From an uncultured Zoogloea sp. (lineage in GTDB: Bacteria > Pseudomonadota > Gammaproteobacteria > Burkholderiales > Rhodocyclaceae), in contig CALBTT010000227.1 in the NCBI GenBank assembly GCA_937967645.1, forward strand, positions 1-64,000: 64,000 nucleotides of DNA, read 5' to 3'. The notes under the pieces are model-generated. The model ran no database searches, was not told the DNA's origin, and saw nothing but the letters and a program-made list of their open reading frames with translations. A program made the position numbers and the translations under genes. The first letter of the stretch is position 1. Every line of letters starts with the position of its first letter. This document shows positions 35,543 through 44,012 of this stretch, one piece after another.

Positions 35543-36814
35543 ATGCAGTTACCTGAGACTTTGGAAGGCTGGCTCAGCCTGCTCGAGGCCCGCCATGGGC
35601 AGGCCATTCAGCTCGGACTCGACCGGGTGCGTCGGGTCAAGGACGCCCTGAACCTGCCCCAGACCTGTCCGGTGTTCATCGTTGGTGGCACCAACGGCAA
35701 GGGTTCCACCTGCGCGATGCTGGAGGCCGTGCTGCTGGCGGCGGGCTGTCGGGTAGGTTTGTACACCTCGCCGCATCTGGTGCGCTACAACGAGCGTGTC
35801 CACATCAATGGTCGCGATGCCAGCGACGAAGCCCTCGTGGAAGCCTTCGAGACGGTCGAGCGGGCGCGTGGCGAAGTGCCGCTGACCTATTTCGAGCATG
35901 GCACCCTGGCCGCCTGGGCAGCCTTCTGCAAGGCGGGCGTGGATGCGGTGATCCTCGAGGTGGGGTTGGGCGGCCGTCTCGATGCGGTGAACGTCTTCGA
36001 GCCTGACTGCGCCATTGTCACCAGCGTCGCCATGGATCACATGGACTTCCTGGGTGACACCCGGGAGGCGATCGGTTTCGAGAAGGCCGGGATCTTCAGG
36101 CCGGGCAAGCCGGCCATCTGCAGCGATCCTCAGCCGCCCGAGAGTCTGGTCAAGCATGCGGAGGCTATCGGCGCCCGCTTGTGGGTCAGTGGTCGGGATT
36201 TTGGTTTTGCCGGTGACCAGACGCAGTGGGCCTTCTGGCTGGCGGGTGGTAGCCGTCGCGGTGGTTTGGCCTATCCCGCGCTGCGGGGCGTCAACCAGCT
36301 CCTCAATGCCGCGGCCGTGATGGCGGCGTGCGAGTCCGTACGTGACATCCTGCCGGTGCCGATGCAGGCGATCCGCCAGGGGTTCATGCTGGTGGACCTG
36401 CCGGGGCGTTTCCAGGTGCTGCCCGGGCGTCCGACTGTGGTTCTGGATGTCGCCCACAATCCCCAGGCTGCCGGTGTGCTGGCCGAGAACCTTGCCAGCA
36501 TGGGTTTCTTTCCCGAGACCTGGGCGGTCATCGGGATGCTCGCCGACAAGGATGTGGCCGGGGTGATCCGCCTTCTGCGGGATCGTGTTGACCATTGGGT
36601 CGCGTGCACCCTGCCGGGGCCGCGCGGGCTGAGCGCTGCCCGCCTGGCGGAGATCATCCGCGAGAGTGGTGCGGCGGGTGACATCATCGAGTGCGATTCG
36701 GCACAGGCAGCGTATGGGCTGGCCCATGAGCGGGCCGCGGAGGGTGATAGAATCGTGGTCTTTGGCTCTTTCCTGACCGTGGCGGATGTGCTCGCCGCGC
36801 GGAAGGCGTCGTAA
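35543..36814 (+). CDS. folC: bifunctional folylpolyglutamate/dihydrofolate synthase
   Basis: A 423-residue Mur-ligase-like enzyme that adds glutamate to dihydropteroate and folates. The P-loop is GGTNGKGSTCAMLEA, and YTSPHLVRYNERVHING is a signature. The C-terminal domain has DVAHNPQAAGVLAENL. The ATG at 35543 is one base after accD's stop. Length is typical for FolC. Confidence 0.95.
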   Translation: MQLPETLEGWLSLLEARHGQAIQLGLDRVRRVKDALNLPQTCPVFIVGGTNGKGSTCAMLEAVLLAAGCRVGLYTSPHLVRYNERVHINGRDASDEALVEAFETVERARGEVPLTYFEHGTLAAWAAFCKAGVDAVILEVGLGGRLDAVNVFEPDCAIVTSVAMDHMDFLGDTREAIGFEKAGIFRPGKPAICSDPQPPESLVKHAEAIGARLWVSGRDFGFAGDQTQWAFWLAGGSRRGGLAYPALRGVNQLLNAAAVMAACESVRDILPVPMQAIRQGFMLVDLPGRFQVLPGRPTVVLDVAHNPQAAGVLAENLASMGFFPETWAVIGMLADKDVAGVIRLLRDRVDHWVACTLPGPRGLSAARLAEIIRESGAAGDIIECDSAQAAYGLAHERAAEGDRIVVFGSFLTVADVLAARKAS

Positions 36815-36830
36815 CAGGTATAGCTTCAAG

Positions 36831-37631
36831 ATGGCGGATAACGATTCCCAGGACGACCTGAAAAAGCGCGCCCGTCGGCGCCTTGTCGGGTCGGCCGCGT
36901 TGGCGCTGGCGGCAGTCATCGTGCTCCCGATGGTGATGGACCACGAGCCCCGGACGCCCACGCAAGACGTACAGATCCGCATTCCCGGCCAGGAAGGCAG
37001 CAATTTCACCTCCCGGGTCATCACCGGCAAGGGGCCCGTGCCCAGTCAGCCGGTGGCCGGGGCCGTCGCCGAGGAAAGCGCGCCGCCCGAGCAGGACGAC
37101 CTGCCGCCGAAGCGCGGCAAGCTGGACGCCGATGTTGACGCGCCGATTTTCAAGGCCGGTGAGGAGCTCCTGCCGCCGCCCCGCAAGGGCGACCCACCCA
37201 AGGCGGAGCTGCGCGCGGAGGCACGCAAGCCCGACCCGAAGCCCGAACCCAAGCCGGTCGCCAAGCCCGAGCCGAAGCCTGAACCCAAGCCCGATCCCAA
37301 GCTTAAAGAGCGGGAGCGCGAAAAGGAGAGGGCTGAGCGCGAGAAGGCCGAAGCTGAGCGTGCCAAGGCCCTGCTGGCTGGTGCGCCTGCCAAGGAAGCG
37401 GGGGCTAACGCGCCGCATGTGGTGATGCTCGGGGCCTACCGGGAAGCTACCAATGTGGCCGCTCTGCGCGCAAAACTCAAAGCCGAGGGCTATTCTTCTT
37501 ACGTGGAGCCGCTGGGGGACAAGATCCGTGTGCGCGCAGGGCCCTTCCCGAACAAGGCGGCGGCCGACAAGGCTGCGGCGCGGATCAGCAAGGTGCTGGG
37601 CGTGGCTGCTTCGGTTTCGCCCAAGTCCTGA
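36831..37631 (+). CDS. dedD: SPOR-domain protein, DedD-like
   Basis: A 266-residue single-pass inner-membrane protein. The order is: short cytoplasmic basic stretch (KKRARRRLVG), transmembrane helix, long linker with Lys/Pro/Glu repeats (PKPEPKP-type), and a C-terminal SPOR domain (VVMLGAYREATNVAALRAKL and GDKIRVRAGPFPNKAAADKA). SPOR domains bind denuded septal peptidoglycan, so a cell-division role is likely. Position between folC and cvpA matches E. coli dedD. Confidence 0.9.
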   Translation: MADNDSQDDLKKRARRRLVGSAALALAAVIVLPMVMDHEPRTPTQDVQIRIPGQEGSNFTSRVITGKGPVPSQPVAGAVAEESAPPEQDDLPPKRGKLDADVDAPIFKAGEELLPPPRKGDPPKAELRAEARKPDPKPEPKPVAKPEPKPEPKPDPKLKEREREKERAEREKAEAERAKALLAGAPAKEAGANAPHVVMLGAYREATNVAALRAKLKAEGYSSYVEPLGDKIRVRAGPFPNKAAADKAAARISKVLGVAASVSPKS

Positions 37632-37641
37632 CCCGGCAGTC

Positions 37642-38133
37642 TTGAGCATTCTGGATTACATCGTTGTCGGCCTGGTCGGGCTCTCCGCCGTTCTGGGGTT
37701 CTGGCGGGGCCTGTTGTCGGAGATCCTCGCCCTGGTGGCCTGGGTGCTGGCCTTCTTCGCCGCGCGCAGCTTCTCGGCGGATGTGCAGCCTGTCGTTGCG
37801 CGCTGGGTGACGGAGCCGGTACTCCAGGGCGTGGGGGCATTCCTGGCGATTTTTGTTGTTGTACTGATCTTGGTCGCGCTTGTGCGCTGGTTGCTGGGTG
37901 AGTTGATCCGGGCGGCTGGGCTGGGCGTGGCGGACCGTTTCCTGGGGGCCTGTTTCGGCATCCTGAGGGGCGGTGTAATTGTTTTCGCTGTGGCATTGCT
38001 CGTCGGCATCGGCGGCTTTGCCAAGGAAGCGTGGTGGCGGGAGGCCCAGGTCTCTGCGCCCCTCGAGACGGCGGTGATGGCATCGCGTCCGTGGCTTCCC
38101 GAGCTCGTTGGACAAAGACTTAGATACCGATAG
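37642..38133 (+). CDS. cvpA: CvpA-family inner-membrane protein
   Basis: A 163-residue membrane protein with four hydrophobic helices and the family motif GFWRGLLSEILALVAWVLAFFAAR. Start appears to be a TTG at 37642, the only in-frame candidate giving a normal N-terminus (LSILDYIVVG); no clear Shine-Dalgarno is seen. CvpA is needed for colicin V production in E. coli; its general role is not settled. It lies 10 bp before purF, as in E. coli. Confidence 0.9.
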   Translation: MSILDYIVVGLVGLSAVLGFWRGLLSEILALVAWVLAFFAARSFSADVQPVVARWVTEPVLQGVGAFLAIFVVVLILVALVRWLLGELIRAAGLGVADRFLGACFGILRGGVIVFAVALLVGIGGFAKEAWWREAQVSAPLETAVMASRPWLPELVGQRLRYR

Positions 38134-38143
38134 GTGGTTTGAA

Positions 38144-39673
38144 ATGTGTGGGATTCTTGGCGTAGTAGCGACATCACCCGTCAATCAGCTCCTTTATGAC
38201 GGACTCCAGGTGCTCCAGCACCGGGGGCAGGACGCGGCAGGGATTGCCACGACGGAGGGTGGGCGCTTTCACATGCACAAGGCCTCGGGCCTGGTGCGCG
38301 ACGTGTTTCGCACCCGCAACATGCGAGATCTCCCGGGCAACTGGGGCATCGCCCATGTGCGCTATCCGACGGCGGGTTCCGCTTCCGCGGCGGAGGAGGC
38401 TCAGCCCTTCTACGTGAATTCGCCCTTCGGCCTCATGCTGGCCCACAACGGCAACCTCACGAACTCGGAAGAGCTCAAGCGCGAGATGTTCCTGTCGGAT
38501 CTGCGCCACATCAACACCAACTCCGATTCGGAGGTGTTGCTCAACGTGCTGGCCCATGAACTCCAGGCCGCGGCCAAGGGCTTCCGGCTGGACGAGGAAA
38601 CGGTGTTCACCGCGGTGGCCGGCGTACATCGCCGCTGCCGCGGGGCCTATGCCACTCTGGCGATGATCTCCGGCACCGGACTGCTGGCCTTCCGTGACCC
38701 CTATGGGATCCGTCCGCTGGTCATCGGTCGTAACGACACCCCCAAGGGCACCGAATGGATGGTGGCGTCGGAGAGCGTGGCACTGGATGTGCTGGGCTTC
38801 AAGCTGGTGCGTGACGTGGCGCCCGGCGAGGCCATCCTGATCGACACCGAAGGGCGCTTCCACAGCCGCCAGTGTGCCAACCACACCCTGCACGCTCCGT
38901 GCATGTTCGAGTTTGTGTACCTGGCCCGTCCCGACTCCCTGATCGATGGCATCTCGGTTTACGACGCGCGCATCAAGATGGGCGAGTTCCTGGCCCGCAA
39001 GCTGCGCGCAACCATGCCGCACCTGAAGATCGACGTGGTGATCCCGATCCCGGACTCCAGCCGTCCCTCCGCAATGGAAATGGCTCACCAGCTCAACGTG
39101 CCTTACCGCGAAGGTTTCGTGAAGAACCGCTACATCGGGCGCACCTTCATCATGCCGGGGCAGTCGATCCGCAAGAAGTCCGTGCGGCAGAAGCTCAACA
39201 CGATCCACCAGGAGTTCAAGGGCAAGGCCGTGCTGCTGGTGGACGATTCCATCGTGCGGGGCACGACCAGCCGTGAGATCGTCCAGATGGCCAGGGACGC
39301 GGGGGCCACCAAGGTCTACATGGCGTCTGCAGCGCCTCCGGTGCGCTTCGCCAACGTGTACGGCATCGACATGCCGACCAAGGCCGAGCTCATCGCCAGC
39401 GATCGAACCGAAGAGGAAATCTGTGCCGAGATCGGCGCCGATGCCCTGATCTACCAGGATCTCGAGGACCTCAAGCTGGCGGTCAAGGCACTCAATCCGT
39501 CCATCTCGGTGTTCGAGACGTCCTGTTTCGACGGCACCTATGTGACGGGTGATGTGACCGCCGAATATCTGACCGGCGTCGAGACCCAGCGTAACGATGC
39601 GGCCAGCAAGCCTTCCAGCGAAGACGGGCAGGGACAGATGGACCTGAATCTGGTCTCCCGGAGCGAAAGTTGA
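38144..39673 (+). CDS. purF: amidophosphoribosyltransferase
   Basis: A 509-residue enzyme for the first step of purine synthesis. The start MCGILGVVATS exposes Cys as the N-terminal nucleophile after Met removal. The PRPP-binding loop VLLVDDSIVRGTTSREIV is present in the C-terminal half. Length is typical. It is followed by metZ with overlap or 2 bp. Confidence 0.97.
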   Translation: MCGILGVVATSPVNQLLYDGLQVLQHRGQDAAGIATTEGGRFHMHKASGLVRDVFRTRNMRDLPGNWGIAHVRYPTAGSASAAEEAQPFYVNSPFGLMLAHNGNLTNSEELKREMFLSDLRHINTNSDSEVLLNVLAHELQAAAKGFRLDEETVFTAVAGVHRRCRGAYATLAMISGTGLLAFRDPYGIRPLVIGRNDTPKGTEWMVASESVALDVLGFKLVRDVAPGEAILIDTEGRFHSRQCANHTLHAPCMFEFVYLARPDSLIDGISVYDARIKMGEFLARKLRATMPHLKIDVVIPIPDSSRPSAMEMAHQLNVPYREGFVKNRYIGRTFIMPGQSIRKKSVRQKLNTIHQEFKGKAVLLVDDSIVRGTTSREIVQMARDAGATKVYMASAAPPVRFANVYGIDMPTKAELIASDRTEEEICAEIGADALIYQDLEDLKLAVKALNPSISVFETSCFDGTYVTGDVTAEYLTGVETQRNDAASKPSSEDGQGQMDLNLVSRSES

Positions 39674-39675
39674 GC

Positions 39676-40857
39676 ATGCCGTCCATGGATGAACTCGGCC
39701 TGGAGACCCAGGCTGTGCGTGCCGGCATCGAGCGCAGCCAGTTCAACGAGCACTCCGAGGCGCTCTACCTGACCTCGAGTTTCGTGTTTGGCAGCGCAGC
39801 ACAGGCTGCGGCGCGGTTCTCGGGCGAGGAGGACGGCAACGTCTATGCCCGGTTCACCAACCCGACCGTCACCGCCATGCAGCAGCGCCTGGCTGCCCTG
39901 GAGGGTGCCGAGGCCTGCGTGGCCACGGCGTCCGGCATGGCCGCCATCATGTCCATGGTCATGGCCCTGATGAGCGCTGGCGATCACGTGGTGGCCTCCC
40001 GTGGCCTGTTCGGGGCGACCCAGCAGCTGTTCAACAACATCCTCTCCCGCTTCGGCATCGAGACGACCTTCGTGCCGGCGACCGACCTGGATGCCTATCG
40101 TGCCGCGATCAACCCGAAGACCAAGCTGATCTTCGTGGAGTCCCCGTCGAATCCGCTGACCGAGCTGGTCGACATCGCGGCGGTTGGGGCCATTGCCCAT
40201 GAGGCCGGTGTGCTGCTGGCGGTGGATAACTGCTTCTGCTCGCCGGCGTTGCAGCAGCCGCTCAAGCTGGGGGCGGATCTGGTGATCCACTCGGCCACCA
40301 AGTACCTGGATGGTCAGGGGCGGGTGCTGGGCGGCGCTGTGTGCGGCAGCAAGAAGCTGGTGGATGAGGTTTTCAAGTTCCTGCGCACCGCCGGCCCCTG
40401 CATTTCGCCTTTCAATGCCTGGGTGATCCTGAAGGGCCTCGAGACACTGCGGATCCGCATGGAAGCCCAGTCGGCCGCGGCCCTCGAGCTGGCGAGCTGG
40501 CTCGAGGCCCAGCCTCAGGTGGCGCGGGTGTATTACCCCGGTCTGCCTTCCCATCCCCAGCACCAGCTGGCCCTGCGTCAGCAGGGGAGCGGCGGGGCGA
40601 TCGTCAGCTTCGAGGTAAAGGGCGGTCGTGAGGAAGCCTGGAAGGTGGTGGATTCGACGCAGATCGTGTCGATCACGGCCAACCTGGGCGACACCAAGAC
40701 CACCCTGACCCATCCGGCGTCCACCACCCATGGCCGCATCTCTCCAGAGGCGCGGGAGGCTTCCGGCATCCGTGAAAGTCTGCTGCGTGTCGCGGTCGGT
40801 CTGGAGTCCGTCGAGGATCTGAAGGCCGATCTGGCTCGCGGCCTGGCCCTCATCTGA
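39676..40857 (+). CDS. metZ: O-succinylhomoserine sulfhydrylase
   Basis: A 393-residue PLP enzyme (Cys/Met metabolism family) that makes homocysteine directly from O-succinylhomoserine and sulfide. PLP Lys209 lies in HSATKYLDGQGR, and the FVFGSAAQAAARFSGEE and YARFTNPTVTAMQQRLAALEG motifs fit MetZ. A TTG at 39670 overlapping the purF stop has better Shine-Dalgarno spacing (GGAG) and is a real alternative start. The purF-metZ order recurs in Pseudomonas and betaproteobacteria. Confidence 0.92.
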   Translation: MPSMDELGLETQAVRAGIERSQFNEHSEALYLTSSFVFGSAAQAAARFSGEEDGNVYARFTNPTVTAMQQRLAALEGAEACVATASGMAAIMSMVMALMSAGDHVVASRGLFGATQQLFNNILSRFGIETTFVPATDLDAYRAAINPKTKLIFVESPSNPLTELVDIAAVGAIAHEAGVLLAVDNCFCSPALQQPLKLGADLVIHSATKYLDGQGRVLGGAVCGSKKLVDEVFKFLRTAGPCISPFNAWVILKGLETLRIRMEAQSAAALELASWLEAQPQVARVYYPGLPSHPQHQLALRQQGSGGAIVSFEVKGGREEAWKVVDSTQIVSITANLGDTKTTLTHPASTTHGRISPEAREASGIRESLLRVAVGLESVEDLKADLARGLALI

Positions 40858-40881
40858 TTCTTCCCGAGTCGTTCACGCTGT

Positions 40882-40911
40882 CCTGCCCGCCGCCATGGGG
40901 AGCAGGGCAGG
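40882..40911. terminator. hairpin between converging metZ and lpxH
   Basis: CCTGCCC (40882-40888) and GGGCAGG (40905-40911) form a 7-bp stem with a partly paired 16-nt interior. It sits in the 59-bp gap between converging genes. No clear T-run follows on either side. Confidence 0.4.
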
Positions 40912-40916
40912 GTGCT

Positions 40917-41654
40917 TCAGCGCAGGGGGTGGCGTTGGAGTTGTCCGTCTTCCCAGATCAGCGCTTCGCCGTGGGCGCCGCCTGAGTCCTCTCTCCAGTC
41001 ATGCAGCACCCAGCGTTCGCAGCTGCGACCGTCCACCTCGTGGATGTGCAGGGCGGGGCGGTGGGTGTGGCCGTGGATCAGGCAAGGGTAGCCGTTCCGC
41101 CTCAGCAAGGCGGTAATGGCTTCAGCATTCACGTCCATGATGTCGGCCTGCATGCCGGCCTTGGCCTGCTCGCTCTTCATGCGCACGCCAGCGATGAATT
41201 GCTTGCGTGCTGCGAGGGGCTGGGCCAGAAACTGGGCCTGGTAAGCCGGGTTGCGGACCTGGGCCCGGAAGGCCTGGTAAGCCAGGTCGTCCGTGCATTC
41301 CGCGTCGCCATGGCAGAGCAGGATGGGCCGTCCGTCGAGATCGATCAGGGTCGGGTCCTGCAGGATATGCAGGCCAGCCCGGGCGGCGAATGCCTGGCCG
41401 AGCAGAAAGTCCCGGTTGCCGGGCATGAAATGGATGCGGGTGCCCGTGCGGGCCAGGGAGGCCAGCAGGTCGGCCACGCGGCCGTTCAGCGGGTCTTCCG
41501 TGTCGTCGTCGCCCGCCCAGTATTCGAACAGGTCGCCGAGGATGTACAGATCTGCCGCCGTCCTCGCCGCTCCCGTGAGGTAGCGTTCGAGCACGGCGGT
41601 CAGGGCGGGGCGATCGGCGGTCAGGTGCAGATCGGAAATGAAATGGACTTGCAT
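40917..41654 (-). CDS. lpxH: UDP-2,3-diacylglucosamine diphosphatase
   Basis: A 245-residue calcineurin-like phosphoesterase that releases UMP from UDP-2,3-diacylglucosamine in lipid A synthesis. The metal ligands lie in ISDLHL, ILGDLFEYW, PGNRDF, CHGDAECTDD and HGHTH. Length is normal. It starts 25 bp after ppiB, at the end of a leftward envelope set. Confidence 0.95.
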   Translation of the reverse strand: MQVHFISDLHLTADRPALTAVLERYLTGAARTAADLYILGDLFEYWAGDDDTEDPLNGRVADLLASLARTGTRIHFMPGNRDFLLGQAFAARAGLHILQDPTLIDLDGRPILLCHGDAECTDDLAYQAFRAQVRNPAYQAQFLAQPLAARKQFIAGVRMKSEQAKAGMQADIMDVNAEAITALLRRNGYPCLIHGHTHRPALHIHEVDGRSCERWVLHDWREDSGGAHGEALIWEDGQLQRHPLR

Positions 41655-41679
41655 GCGCCGGGCGCCCTTCCTGCGGGGT

Positions 41680-42174
41680 TCAGATCACTTCTGCGCGTTC
41701 GATGACCACGTCTTCCTTCGGCACATCCTGGTGGAAGCCGCTGGAGCCGGTCTTGACGGCCTTGATCTTGTTCACCACGTCCAGGCCTTCGGTGACGCGA
41801 CCAAACACACAATAGCCCCAGCCCTGCATGTCGGGGGAGCGGTGGTTCAGGAAGTCGTTGTCGGCCACGTTGATGAAGAACTGGGCGGTGGCGGAGTGGG
41901 GATCGCTGGTGCGGGCCATGGCGATGGTGCCGGCCTCGTTCTTGAGGCCGTTGTCGGCTTCGTTCTTGATCGGGTCCTGGGTCGCCTTCTGCTTCATGCC
42001 GGGCTCGAAACCGCCGCCCTGGATCATGAAGCCATTGATGACCCGGTGGAAGACGGTATTGTTGTAGTGTCCGGACTCCACGTAGGCGATGAAGTTCTTG
42101 ACCGTTTCGGGGGCCTTTTCAGCGTCCAGTTCGAGGACGATGTCGCCGTGGTTGGTGGTGAGTTTGACAGCCAT
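41680..42174 (-). CDS. ppiB: cytoplasmic-type cyclophilin peptidyl-prolyl isomerase
   Basis: A 164-residue cyclophilin without a signal peptide. FHRVINGFMIQGGGF, GTIAMARTSDPHSATAQFFIN and GWGYCVFGRV are the family motifs. The start at 42174 has AGGAG. It follows ppiA by 43 bp, so a periplasmic/cytoplasmic pair arose by duplication. Confidence 0.94.
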   Translation of the reverse strand: MAVKLTTNHGDIVLELDAEKAPETVKNFIAYVESGHYNNTVFHRVINGFMIQGGGFEPGMKQKATQDPIKNEADNGLKNEAGTIAMARTSDPHSATAQFFINVADNDFLNHRSPDMQGWGYCVFGRVTEGLDVVNKIKAVKTGSSGFHQDVPKEDVVIERAEVI

Positions 42175-42217
42175 GGGGTGCTCCTGGTGGGAAAGGGGGG
42201 ATTGTGATGTGGCTGCC

Positions 42218-42790
42218 TTACTTGGCAGCCTTTTCCGGCAGTTGCCGGGCCGACTGGATGACGATCGGCGTGGCCGGGACGTTCTGGTGGAAGCCGCGGG
42301 TGGTGGTGGGCTCCTTGCCGATCTTGCGCACCACGTCCATGCCCTCGGTGACCTTGCCGAACACCGCGTAGCCCCAGCCGTCCGGAGAGGGCGAGTTGAG
42401 GGCCCGGTTATCCTCGAGGTTGATGAAGAACTGGGCCGACGCGGAGTGCGGGTCCTGGGTGCGGGCCATGGCAATCGTGCCTGCTTCATTCTTGAGGCCG
42501 TTCTTGGCCTCGTTCTCGATCGGCGGGCGCAGCTTGGGCTTCTCTTCCATTTTGGCGTTCATGCCGCCGCCCTGGATCATGAAGCCATCGATGACGCGGT
42601 GGAAGATCAGGCCATCATAAAAGCCGCTCTTCACGTACTCCAGGAAGTTGGCCACCGACTTGGGCGCCTTCTCGGGGTAGAGCTCCAGCACGATGTTGCC
42701 CGCGCTGGTCTTCAGTTCGACCTGGGGGTTGGCGGCTGCGGCGATGAGCGCCTGGCCGGCCAGGACTGCGGCAAGAATGAGTTTTTTCAT
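42218..42790 (-). CDS. ppiA: periplasmic cyclophilin peptidyl-prolyl isomerase
   Basis: A 190-residue cyclophilin with a signal peptide (MKKLILAAVLAGQALIAAAA, cleavage after about residue 20), so exported to the periplasm. The catalytic region FHRVIDGFMIQGGGM and GTIAMARTQDPHSASAQFFIN match ppiA. I chose the ATG at 42790. It is part of the leftward string between the L,D-transpeptidase and ppiB. Confidence 0.93.
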   Translation of the reverse strand: MKKLILAAVLAGQALIAAAANPQVELKTSAGNIVLELYPEKAPKSVANFLEYVKSGFYDGLIFHRVIDGFMIQGGGMNAKMEEKPKLRPPIENEAKNGLKNEAGTIAMARTQDPHSASAQFFINLEDNRALNSPSPDGWGYAVFGKVTEGMDVVRKIGKEPTTTRGFHQNVPATPIVIQSARQLPEKAAK

Positions 42791-42812
42791 GGTGATTCCG
42801 TGGGGTTGAGTC

Positions 42813-44012
42813 TCAGGCAAAGCCTTCGTAGATGATCTTCCATTGTCCGCTTTCCTTCATCCAGTACTGGCGCTTGCGAAGGACGTTGGAGAGGTTGTTG
42901 CTGCGGTAGTCCTGTTCGAAGGTGACTACGATCATGTCCTGTTTGCCCGGGTTGCGGAAGACGCTCATCTTGTTCAGCCCGACCTTGACCCAGGTTTTGC
43001 CGGAGCCGACAAGGCGCTTCTGGCGCGCCCATTGCTGCAGATCGCCATCACTGTTGCGGAAGGACTTGGAGTAATGGGACAGGTAGCGCTCGACATCGCG
43101 GCTTTCCCAGTCCTTGCGCCAGGCTTCGATCTGGCGGGTGAGGGCGGCGCGCTCGGCGGCCCAGTCGTCGAGGCTCAGCCACTCTATGGTGTTGCTGATG
43201 ATGACGGGGGTCAGGCCGATCTGCATGTAGCCTGCGATCGCATCAAAGTCCTGGTTGGTCAGCACCACGCAGCCGTCGGACGCCCGGGGTGGGCGAGAGT
43301 AGGTGTCGCTGGGCGTACCATGCAGCCAGATGCCGTGACCATTGCGCCCTTGCTGGCGGTCCCACTCGTTGGGGTAGCTGATCGGAAACGCGCCACTGCC
43401 GTAGAAGTCCGACAGCTTCTGCTTGGGCAGGTTGGCGGTGACGTGATAGACGCCGATCGGAGTGCGCTTGTCGCCTTCCCGGTTCTTCTCGGCACCCAGC
43501 TTGCCGTGGGCGATGTAGTAGTCGGCGACGAACCGGGGGCGTCCCCCGTCGTTCTGGTAAATGTAAAGGCGTGATCGCTGGGTGTCGACGACGACCGCGT
43601 ACTTCTGCTCCTGCTCCATCTGCAGCAGGTAGCGGGGCACATAGTTGTTCGGTGGGCGGTTGCGGTAGGCCTTGAGGCGGACGATGGCCTCTTCGCGGAG
43701 GTCGGACAGCTTGTCTGCCGGTGCCTCGGGCAGGTTGCCGAAGGTGGCGATCGGGCGGGTTCGGGCCAGCAGCAGGTCGCCCCGGATCAGGTGGGCCAGG
43801 CGAAAATTGGGGAAGCGCTCGAGCAGTGCATCCACCTTTTTGAGTGCTGCATCGAGTTTGCCGGCCTCGATGTCGCGGACGACCGCAGCCAGCGCCGGGT
43901 CGGGGTCACCCGGGGGCTGTGCCGCCGGGGCGGTGGCTGCGAGGCCAAGGCAAGCCCAGGACGAAGCCAGTACGAGCAGGGCCCGGCTGGCTGCATGAAA
44001 CAGGCCACGCAT
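42813..44012 (-). CDS. L,D-transpeptidase with C-terminal NTF2-like domain
   Basis: A 399-residue exported protein. A signal peptide is followed by a short repeat-like helical region (PALAAVVRDIEAGKLDAALKK), then a YkuD catalytic domain about 135-275 (YAVVVDTQRSRLYIYQN; HG...SDGC with catalytic Cys248). The C-terminal NTF2-like domain (about 295-397) shares W-x3-W-x2-RDV-x2-YL-x-HY with the upstream TPR protein. L,D-transpeptidases link peptidoglycan or attach proteins to it. Start at 44012 overlaps the TPR gene stop (TGATG). Confidence 0.88.
   Translation of the reverse strand: MRGLFHAASRALLVLASSWACLGLAATAPAAQPPGDPDPALAAVVRDIEAGKLDAALKKVDALLERFPNFRLAHLIRGDLLLARTRPIATFGNLPEAPADKLSDLREEAIVRLKAYRNRPPNNYVPRYLLQMEQEQKYAVVVDTQRSRLYIYQNDGGRPRFVADYYIAHGKLGAEKNREGDKRTPIGVYHVTANLPKQKLSDFYGSGAFPISYPNEWDRQQGRNGHGIWLHGTPSDTYSRPPRASDGCVVLTNQDFDAIAGYMQIGLTPVIISNTIEWLSLDDWAAERAALTRQIEAWRKDWESRDVERYLSHYSKSFRNSDGDLQQWARQKRLVGSGKTWVKVGLNKMSVFRNPGKQDMIVVTFEQDYRSNNLSNVLRKRQYWMKESGQWKIIYEGFA

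Noticed and set aside
37200..37320. Lys/Pro/Glu repeat as a tandem-repeat locus
   Set aside because: It is the disordered linker of the SPOR-domain protein, a normal feature of this family.
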